Source: Okapia johnstoni
Lineage: Eukaryota; Chordata; Mammalia; Artiodactyla; Giraffidae
Assembly (NCBI GenBank): GCA_024291935.2
Contig: CM044315.1
Location: forward strand, 75,746,385-75,810,384
Length of the DNA stretch: 64,000 nucleotides
Reading direction: 5' to 3'
Numbering within the stretch: position 1 is the stretch's first letter; each line of letters starts with the position of its first letter. The position numbers were made by a program, and so were the translations under genes. Under the pieces are notes generated by a model that saw only the letters and a list, made by a program, of their open reading frames with translations, made no database searches and was not told the DNA's origin. Below, in pieces: positions 55,491 to 64,000 of this stretch.

Positions 55491-57295
55491 AGGGGCTGCT
55501 GGGAGAATGTTCTAACCATAGGGCAGAGCTGTGGTGTCAAAAGACAAATATTAAAAAGCATTTTAAAGAATTATGCAATGATTTAACCAAAAAGAGAGTC
55601 CATTATGCCCATCAGTCCAGAATCATGAGGGCCAGTGAAGGTGAGGAATGTCAGGTAAGAAGTAGCAAATACCCAGAGCAGTGCCATCCACAGAATGGTG
55701 CTGGTGTGTCAACTGTTTGTCACAAGGAGAGAAGGATAGAAATTGAGGAAAAGTATTTAGAAACTTTAATAGCAATTTGACATTGCTTCTGCATCCAACT
55801 TCACGATCAGTGGACTTTTCCAAATTATCATTTTGTGATTAGAAAGAAAGAAGCACTGGTATAAGAGAATTCAGGAAATGTCACCCAATATAGATATCCA
55901 AATTTTTATGCAGTCCCGACACACATTTGTACAAGTGGTTTAGGTTTATTAAAGATGACGAAGGCCAGTTTTTAATCACAAGACCTGGCACATAGTAGGT
56001 GCCTAGAAATGAACTTAATAAGAAGGCCATTTTCCTCTTCGTCAGCTATCAATCTGAGTAAGTCTTGTGACCCACCAGCCTGAAGTCTGAAGTACTGCTC
56101 CTGCCCGCTTCATTACTCTCCTTTTAAGATCTGGCTGTTCTAGGCCAGCTCACCTTTTGCAGAAACCAGGGTTCTCCTCCCAACTACCTGGAGCCTAAGT
56201 AGTGTTTGGTAAAGTTTAAACAACCCCATGTAGGGTGGTTGAAAAGCAATCTCCATTTCTTTTGAATAAGAAGAAAGAAAGGACAAAAAGACGCCTCCCC
56301 CTTTCCTCCACTTGCTCATTAGGATTCTGGGTTACAGCAGTGGTGCCTGGCCACTCTAATTGGATCCGTGCGCATACAGGTCTGCGAGGCTCCTTTGAAC
56401 GCTGACATTTCTAACTAACTGACCTTTTCAGGACCACTGGTACTCCCATAATGAGTGTGCAGCAGCATTGTGTAGACACAATACGGCAGACTTTACAGTG
56501 GCTAAAGAATGTAGGATTGAAAACTATTCAGAATTCCCAATCTCGAGTTAGCAAAATGAGAGAATTGGGTCCCAGCATTCATCAGTGTATTATTGTACAG
56601 CTATCGATTTCAATGCCCTTTCATTTCTTTGAGAAAAAAAAAATGTTGTATTCTAAAGGTCTAAATTAACTTTTGTTCTGTTATTTTTTTCCCCTGTACC
56701 TATAAAAAGGTCAGATGCATTCATAAGGCTAGGGTAGATTTGCTGAATATAAGCACAGAGGTAGCAATCAACCTTCACATAACCTTTAAGAAGACATCAG
56801 CTCTTCCATGAACAATAATTGATGTACTCATTAAGGCCGTGAAATTCTTCAGGACTCACCTAAAGGAGAACAGTTATAGGGGCCAGTGGCAAAAATGTTG
56901 TTTAGAGCAATAAGATAATGATGCAGATATTTGAAATGGTTGTGATCCATTCAGCATTGCTGGGACAGGAAGGGGACTTAGAAAGGAGGCTAACAGGATG
57001 GGTAAGGAGAGCAGCAGACTTCACACTGCCCGGCAGGGACAACACTGGCTCAGCCCAGACAAGATGGGATGTGATTTCCAAGTGTCTCCTGGGTCCATTC
57101 TCTCTGTAAATGAAGAAGGAGCATTATGGATTTATCAGATCCGCTGTCTTCCCTCTGAGAAAGAAGATGTGGAAGTGACAGCTTTTCTGAGACACTAGTG
57201 ATAAATGTATGTTTGGACCTTCCTTTGTGTCCTTCTGGAGAATTATACTTTTCCATTAACGTATCCAGTTCTAAAATTAGGTTGCCAAAAGACTA
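55491..57295. other. No gene; unassigned sequence
   Basis: 1.8 kb with no clear repeat. 55975-56015 (acctggcacatagtaggtgc) is an L2 or MIR scrap. A 127-codon frame (55397-55780) begins in the MER5-like piece and shows no domain. Confidence 0.4.
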
Positions 57296-57299
57296 TGTT

Positions 57300-57505
57300 T
57301 TAGAAGTATTTATGAGCACAGCCCATGTGCCATGTTCTGTGCTTAATACTGAGAGGAATCTAAAAAATTGTCTAATTTCATTTCTATTGACTTACATCAA
57401 ATCAGTAAATAGTTCATAAACATTTTTTTGTGTTAAGAACTAGGTATAAAGAGACAAATAAGATGTAATGTCTACTCCAAAGGCATTTACAGTCCAGAAC
57501 TCTCT
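57300..57505 (-). mobile_element. L2 LINE 3' ends, two pieces
   Basis: tatttatgagcacagcccat, ttctgtgcttaatactgaga, then a second start at about 57420 (ttaagaactaggtataaaga, ggcatttacagtccagaac). Confidence 0.55.
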
Positions 57506-57549
57506 GTATTTATTTTGAAGATGAATGTTGAGGGTCTCCCTCATGCAAA

Positions 57550-57760
57550 GTACTTTATTATGCAAGGTACTATTTATTTTATAATTAGCTAAATCCTAAC
57601 TACCATCTTGTGATTGTAAATATTAGTGCCCCATTTTGAAGAAGAAGCAGCTAAAGTTTGAGAGCAATGAGACAGGTTGTGTGATTCACTCAGAATCACA
57701 CAGGTTGTAAGTAGGTAAGCATGCTGACTCCAGAGTCTGGAGTTTTTTGCTTCTTTTCTT
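57550..57760 (-). mobile_element. MIR SINE
   Basis: attagctaaatcctaactac, tagtgccccattttgaagaa, cactcagaatcacacaggtt, gtaagtaggtaagcatgctg, actccagagtctgg: full antisense MIR. Confidence 0.88.
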
Positions 57761-58470
57761 TATGGAAAAGTCCTCTTTCACCTGAATTTTATCTATTCAT
57801 ACAGGAGTGGAGAAGTTTCTGGTAGAGTAAGTCTTTTTTATTGGGTAACTTCCATGTACAAAGGCATAACTATATCTCATAATTATGAGAAAAGCATGGT
57901 GCCATAATTGATATGCTCATTAATTCTGAGCATTTCTTTAGGACTAACCAAAAGAAAGTGGTTGTGGAGTATATTATCTAACTCAGGAGTAAAAAACACA
58001 GAAAACACATGACACATGGATGGACAATGACTTATCTCCTGTACCTGGATTCAGTTTCAAAATCTCTCTATACAATACTCCAGTCACTAATCACTGATTG
58101 ATATCTGCACATGAGATAAAACCTACTTACCCTACCTGAACTAGACTAACTATTTCACTTTGCATAATGAAGTAACTGGGCCAGGAATGGAGAGAGGACT
58201 TGCCTAAGGCCTTGAAGTGAACCAGTGGCAGCTGAGGGAATTATAGATCCCAGCACCTACAAGCACCTACAAGATATCTAAGGCCTAAAGCCTGACATAG
58301 TGCCAACACCAGTGGGGATATAGGCAGGACTTACTGCTTGCTGCCTCTGATCTGTACCTGCTACCTGTATCCTGCTACATGTACCACCCACCATTCATTT
58401 TACCTGCAAATTACCAATACCAGCACTGGGGAGACTCAAAATAACCCAGGTATAGCACCAGCTCTGATGT
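57761..58470. other. No gene; mostly unassigned
   Basis: 58150-58260 (aagtaactgggccaggaatg, acttgcctaaggccttgaag) may be an antisense MIR. Otherwise unassigned. Confidence 0.4.
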
Positions 58471-58474
58471 GTTT

Positions 58475-58600
58475 GTTTGCTTACCATGAGTGCAATCCAT
58501 GTAAGGTACAAACGAGTAAGTGCGTATAGTTTGATAAAAGGGACAATTGGCTTAAATATAAGGTACAGGTGGAAGCAAAGAGACAAGGGATCAACTTTTT
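58475..58600 (-). mobile_element. L2 LINE copy 4, first piece
   Basis: agtttgataaaagggacaat to agacaagggatcaacttttt; continuous with the L2 beyond the CHR SINE. Confidence 0.5.
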
Positions 58601-58892
58601 GTTGTTGTTGTTGTTGTTGTTGCACTAGGTCTTCAGTGCTGTGTGCAACCTTTCTCTAGCTGCAGTGAGCTGGCTCCTTATTTTGTGGCTTCTCTTATTG
58701 TGGAGCATAGGCTGTAGGTGCAGGGGCTTCAGTAGTTGTAGCACATGGGCTCAATAGTTGCTCATGGGTTCTAGAGCGTGGGCTCAGTAGTTGTGGCACA
58801 CAGGCTTGATTGCTCCACAGCACGTGGAATCTTCCTGGACTAGGGACTGAACCGTGTCCCCTGCATTAGCAAGTGGATTTCTAAGGAAGTCT
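58601..58892 (-). mobile_element. CHR-type SINE with target duplication
   Basis: (GTT)n tail (58601-58621), tctctagctgcagtgagctg, ttctcttattgtggagcata, gggcttcagtagttgtagca, gctccacagcacgtggaatc, tcccctgcattagcaagtgg. gggatcaactttt (58588-58600) and gggatcacctctttt (from 58893) form an imperfect target duplication. A 27-bp tandem copy follows the right end. Confidence 0.9.
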
Positions 58893-58936
58893 GGGATCAC
58901 CTCTTTTAAAAGGAAGTCTGGGATCACCTCTTTTAA
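58883..58936. repeat. 27-bp perfect tandem duplication
   Basis: 58883-58909 and 58910-58936 are identical (start aaggaagtctgggatcacct). The unit spans the SINE end and its flanking target site. Confidence 0.95.
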
Positions 58937-59600
58937 AAAGCAAGCAAAGAAAGCTTCAAGAGGAAGAAATATCAGTGAGGTCTTAAAGAATGCAAAGGAA
59001 TTCACCACACAGATGAAAGCAAGGGCAAGAGGAGAGATAGGAAGGTATTTTAAGCAAAGAGGACAGCATATGCAAAGAAAGACATAGAGGCACACTGAGA
59101 TGACTGGAGTAAGAGAATATTTATCAGTCTTTGTCTTTTGTGATGTAGGGCATATGACTGAATGTGAGAGATCCATTTGTGTGAGTTTCAAGAAGTAGGG
59201 AGTGATCACTGGTGTCAAATGAGATAAGATTTTTTTTTAAGTGTCCATCAATTTAAACCACAAAAGTAAGTCATTGTGGATCGGGTTAGGACTGAGGGTG
59301 GAAGGTGGGTACCAGATTGCAGTGAGTTGAGAAGTCAGTGGAAAGTGGAGGAGAGGTTGCATGTGTAGACTCCACTCTCATAAATCTTGGCTGGGAAAGA
59401 AAAGAAAGAGATGTAGGACTTAAAACTTTCTTTTAAATGAGAGGGATTTGAACATGTTGATCAACTGTGGGACTTAGAGACAGTGGAGAAGGAGGAGGAG
59501 AGTTGAAGATTGGCAGCAAGAGGGCATAAGGGCAGAGCTAGGACCTTGAGAAAACAAAGGAGGGGGGAGCCAGAGGACAGGAGTCACTGTAGACAGGTAG
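58937..59600 (-). mobile_element. L2 LINE copy 4, ORF2 region
   Basis: ggacagcatatgcaaagaaa, gagtgatcactggtgtcaaa (antisense of the L2 RT motif AFD-x-x-DH), accagattgcagtgagttga, gatttgaacatgttgatcaa: antisense L2 with internal deletions. Confidence 0.75.
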
Positions 59601-59684
59601 ACAGACTGACAGAGATCAGCATGGCCAGTGTGTAGGGCAGAGGGAGGACAATAGTGTGAACAGTGAGCTCTACAGGTCAGGGAT

Positions 59685-59790
59685 AATTCAACCTTCCTCA
59701 TAGGCCAGTTGTGAGGACTAAATGCATTAACACTATACGTGTGTACCTGGCTTCTAAAGCACAGTATTCAGTATATGTTCCCCAAAAATG
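59685..59790 (+). mobile_element. MIR SINE, tail
   Basis: cctcataggccagttgtgag, gactaaatgcattaacacta, acagtattcagtatatgtt. Confidence 0.6.
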
Positions 59791-59889
59791 TGGATTAGGA
59801 AGAAGCAGAAGAGGATGCTATATCTGACACTTTGGATCTGCCTAGTCTAATAAGAGAGAAAAAAAAAAAGAAATGCTTAGCACAGGGCA

Positions 59890-60045
59890 TTCCAGCTCTA
59901 TTATTAACTTGCTAGGACTCAAGACAAGTCATTTTACCTCTCACTCTCGGTTTTCTTATCTGTAAAATGAGGTTTATTAGATCATTTCAGAGAGTCTTTT
60001 TGACTAAAATATCCAATGGATCTATACTTCTATGAAAATCAGAGT
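59890..60045 (+). mobile_element. MIR SINE
   Basis: ctctattattaacttgctag, gacaagtcattttacctctc, ggttttcttatctgtaaaat. Confidence 0.72.
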
Positions 60046-60107
60046 TTGGAATTTCAGCTTCTACTTGGTGTGTGAGGGTATGTGTGTGTGTGTGTACACA
60101 CACACAA

Positions 60108-60285
60108 TGAAAGTTTACTATGGACACTGAAACTTGAATATTATATAGTTTCACATGTCACAAAATATTATTCTTCTTTTGATTACTTTTCAACCATTAA
60201 AAATATAAAAACTATTGTAGCTTATGAGCCATATAGAAGCAGGTGACAGCAAGCCAGATTTAGCCTGTGGACCATAGTTTGCCTA
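60108..60285 (+). mobile_element. hAT-type DNA transposon relic
   Basis: tttactatggacactgaaac, gtttcacatgtcacaaaata, agaagcaggtgacagcaagc, gtggaccatagtttgcc. Same family and strand as 16225-16511. Confidence 0.6.
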
Positions 60286-60623
60286 TTCACATGAGTCTCA
60301 AAAGGCTGTCCTACCGTCATTTAAAGTTCATTTCTATTAGGAGCAAAAAGATCTTTTGAACTTAATTTAAAACCTCCATTTAAAAATATTTTATATTAAA
60401 ACTTTGTTCTTAGAAATTTGTATAAACTATAAGCAAAATATCACCTCATTATAAAAATTTTAGAAATCATAAAAAACTTTTAAAATCACCTATGATTCTA
60501 CAACCCTAGCTCAACCACTGTTGTCCCAACCTAAGGTCATTTTATTAGACATAAAACTTTTTCTTTCTAAGGTACCCCTGCCCTGGGCAGCTGAGCGTTT
60601 TGCTTTATTTTTAACCGTCATAA

Positions 60624-61195
<572 letters not shown>

Positions 61196-61202
61196 CCTTC
61201 CA

Positions 61203-61336
61203 ATGGGAGAAGCAAACGGCAACCCACTCCAGTATTCTTTCATGGAGAATCCTGTGGACAGAGGAGCCTGGAGGGCTGCTGTCCATAGGGTTGCACAGAG
61301 TCGGACACAACTGAAGCAACTTAGCATGCGTGCATG
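61203..61336 (+). mobile_element. Bov-A SINE, single monomer
   Basis: gggagaagcaaacggcaacc, cactccagtattctttcatg, gagtcggacacaactgaagc, aacttagcatgcgtgcatg. Confidence 0.92.
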
Positions 61337-61344
61337 TTTAATTG

Positions 61345-61900
61345 TATAATTCAGTAACATTAAGTATACTGGCATTGATGTGAAACAGATCTCCAGAACT
61401 TTTTAATCTTACAAATCTGAAATGCTATACCCATTAAACAACAACTTCTCTTTCCCTCTAACCCCTCCAATCCCTGGTAATCACCATTCTACTTTCTGTT
61501 TCTATAGATTTGACTACTTTAGCTAATTCAGGTAAATGGAATGACAAAGTATTTGTCTTATTGTAACTGGCTTATCTCACATAGCATAATGTCCTCAAGG
61601 TTCATCCATGTTGTAGAGCATGCAACAGGATTTCTTCCCTCATAAGGATGAATAATATTTCATTGTATGTAGACACCCTATTTTTTTTTTATCTGTTCAT
61701 CCATCAATGGACATTTGAGTTGTTCCTGTCTCTTGGCTATTGTGACTCGTGCTGCTATGAATATGGGTGTGCAAATATCTCTTTGAGACCCAGCTTTTAG
61801 TTCTTTTGGATATATGCCCAGAAATGGGATTGCTAGATCATATGGTAGTTCTATTTTTAATTTTGGAGGAACCTCCATTCCACTTTGTGTTATGGTTCTG
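61345..61900 (-). mobile_element. Old L1 3' UTR and ORF2 end
   Basis: ggtaatcaccattctacttt, atagatttgactactttagc, ggttcatccatgttgtagag, tctgttcatccatcaatgga, gttcttttggatatatgccc, attgctagatcatatggtag: antisense L1. Confidence 0.93.
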
Positions 61901-63175
61901 TTTCCTGCCTCCTGAAAGCTCTGGCAGAATATGATTCCACTTTTTCTCCTCTTTCTTATGTCTTTTGACAAATCAGATTTGTGACTGCTCATAGCTTTCT
62001 TTAGAGGGTCAATAATCCATGGAAAGACTTTAGCACTCACTGGAGAAAAACTAGACCAGCCATGAGAATAGCAAACCTGAATGAAAGTCCTGATCGATGT
62101 TAATTCTGTTAGTTTTGATTTCATTTATCACTCTGATTTTAGTTTTTGAAAATACTGCATCGAGGACAATGACTTGATGAGACCATCCTCAGTGAAATGC
62201 ACTCATCTGTCTTCCTCCAGAAAAAAAAAAAGCCAAAAGGATTTCAAGTGATGGGATTGCAGAAATGATGGGGAATGGGTTAGTGAAGTGCTGGGAGCAC
62301 AGGCTGGTGGGGAGAGGGTTTGAGCTAGGAAATTGAAACCTTGAATGCAGAAAAAGATGTAAATGTTGTTTCCCAGATTTTATAGCTCCCAGATGCCTCC
62401 TCTAATTGCATAGCTAACCCCGAGTTTATTAAGTTATTTTCCAGAGTCAAACTCATTTGTATACATGTCAGAATATAAACTGAATTTAAAAAGTAAGGTC
62501 CTTGGATTAAAATTCAGGGATGATAAACAAACTCATTTAGAATGTAAGATTTGCATGTCATTTGCATGTGCCCAAATGCAATTACATGTGCTCTGTAAAT
62601 ATGCATTTCACTTTTATTTGTCATGATAGAACAGTATGGAAGAAATTAATTGCCACAGAATTTTTTTAATATTTAAAGAAAAAAAATGATGGCTCTTAAA
62701 ATAGACTCTGCTAGTGCATGATTCAATGTGCAGAAACTGGCAAGAAGAGATAAGGATCCTTCGAAAATCATAAATTCCCACTGCAACATCTGTAGTAGTT
62801 CAAATCTCATGGTTTATAGAGGCCCCTTTTGCCTTTTCCATGGGTATTACCATAGTGTTCTGTAGATTTATTACTGGCTCAGTGCAAGGACAGTTTTACT
62901 AGCAAAGCTTTAAAAAAGGGAATTTTTTTTTTCCTCTTTGAAAGTTCAGGATTGAATTGAAATGAAATAGCTTCTCTAGCATTAGAAACTTTCAGACAAG
63001 CCAGAATCTCCCATATACTTCAACACTGTCTACAACCTGCCCCTTCTCTCTCATTTTTTACATTTTGTAATGAAAGATAGCTTGAATAATAAAGATATTA
63101 TCCTTAAATTAAAAATATACCTGAGAATTGGGAGGCCTACTAGATGTTAATGCTAATATAAGAAAACGTTTAATT
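61901..63175. other. No gene; unassigned sequence with paired octamer motifs
   Basis: AT-rich and repeat-poor. Contains two octamer-like ATTTGCAT motifs (62549-62556, 62560-62567) in an 11-bp direct repeat. No coding frame. Confidence 0.4.
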
Positions 63176-63179
63176 TTAT

Positions 63180-63960
63180 TTAGTATTTTAGATTAACATG
63201 CAGTTACATTGACTTCATGTGTATAGCTCTGTGAATTTTAACACAGGTATATATTTGTGTATCTGTCACCACAATCGAGACACAGAACAGTTCCATCACT
63301 CCACAAGATTCCCTTGTATTTTTCCCTTGCCACATCCTTCCCCCACCAACCCCTAGCAAACAATGATCTGTTCTCTATCACTGATAGTTTTGCCTTCCTT
63401 AAGAATGTCATGAAAATGGAGTCATACAATTGGTAACCTTTAGAGACTGGCTCCTTTCACTTAGCCTAATGCTTCTGTAATTCATCTGAGTTATATGCAT
63501 CAATAGTTGATTTTTTTTCATTTCTGAGTACTATTTAATTATACAGAATACCACAATTTGTTTACACTATGTTCACCTCTGAAGGACATTTGGATTGTTT
63601 CCAGCTTGAATAACTATGAATAGAGAGGCTATGAACATTCATTTACAGGTTTCATGTGAACACAGTTTTCATTTCTCTAGGTAAATACCTAGCAGTGGGA
63701 TTGCTGTGTCATGTGATAACCATGTTTAATGTTTTAAGGCACTATATCAGTATGCATTCTGACTAGCAATCTATGAGGGTTCTGAGTGCTCTGGTTCCTC
63801 ACGAGTACCTGAATTTGCCAGTATTTTTTAAAATTTTAGTCCATCTAAGAAATCTGTAGTAGCTTGTTGTGGTTTTAATTTGCATTCTCTAATATCTAAA
63901 GATGTTGAGCATGGAAAAGCTTTGGCTATATGGATAATGTAGGAATTTGTTTCTTAAGCT
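63180..63960 (-). mobile_element. Old L1 3' UTR and ORF2 end
   Basis: tgtgtatctgtcaccacaat, ggctcctttcacttagccta, tctgaaggacatttggattg, gtaaatacctagcagtggga, gttttaatttgcattctcta: antisense L1. Confidence 0.93.
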
Positions 63961-63965
63961 TGTAC

Positions 63966-64000
63966 ACAGTGACAGACTTTATTTTCTTGGGTTCCAAAAT
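63966..64000 (+). mobile_element. BovB LINE, copy G, cut by right edge
   Basis: acagtgacagactttatttt and cttgggttccaaaat match the BovB segment just after the WQIDGETVET codons, sense strand (compare 12390-12430 and the reverse of 7550-7590). It is 5'-truncated and continues outside the window. Confidence 0.8.

Overview
This window is intergenic or intronic DNA from a ruminant, most likely a bovid. The evidence is the set of interspersed repeats: seven pieces of the BovB (RTE-class) LINE, about ten tRNA-derived Bov-tA SINEs, three Bov-A2 SINEs, five CHR-type SINEs (shared by cetartiodactyls), one L1 3' end of the bovine type, and a background of ancient mammalian repeats (L2, MIR, L3/CR1, old L1, MaLR LTRs, hAT relics). 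The exact species cannot be read from the sequence alone. I find no protein-coding gene with a supported exon-intron structure. Nearly all the open frames are pieces of LINE open reading frames or chance frames.

Layout. 1-4.1 kb: a BovB fragment cut by the window edge, then MIR, an MLT1 LTR with an expanded AT tract, and an L2 end. 4.1-13.2 kb: a nest. An old reverse-strand L2 has been invaded by a Bov-A2, a CHR SINE with a 13-bp target duplication, a 3.9-kb BovB (reverse strand) and, in a second L2 piece, a 1.25-kb forward BovB with a perfect 14-bp target duplication. 13.2-23.3 kb: MIR, L2 and old L1 relics, a hAT relic, CHR and Bov SINEs, a MaLR LTR inside an L2, and several microsatellites. 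23.3-25.5 kb: a 2.2-kb BovB. 25.5-35 kb: sparse old repeats and much unassigned sequence. 35.5-36.2 kb: an L1 3' end. 36.2-39.1 kb: the most repeat-poor stretch, holding one exon-like motif and one block that keeps more CpG than its surroundings. 39.1-48 kb: AT-rich, mostly reverse-strand old L1 with SINE insertions. 49.1-50.9 kb: a BovB with a 31-bp target duplication. 51-60.3 kb: L1, MIR, MLT1, L2 and SINE relics. 60.6-61.2 kb: a 5'-truncated processed pseudogene of MDM2 (RING-finger end plus 3' UTR). 61.3-64 kb: old L1 and the start of another BovB at the right edge.

No new gene system was found. The most informative observations are about how BovB copies inserted. Three copies have extra copied DNA at their 5' junctions: a 96-bp inverted copy of nearby target DNA, a 22-bp tandem duplication, and a 13-bp local repeat. 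This fits template switching at the end of target-primed reverse transcription. Repeat family names are assigned from memory of consensus sequences and no database search was run, so subfamily labels are tentative.
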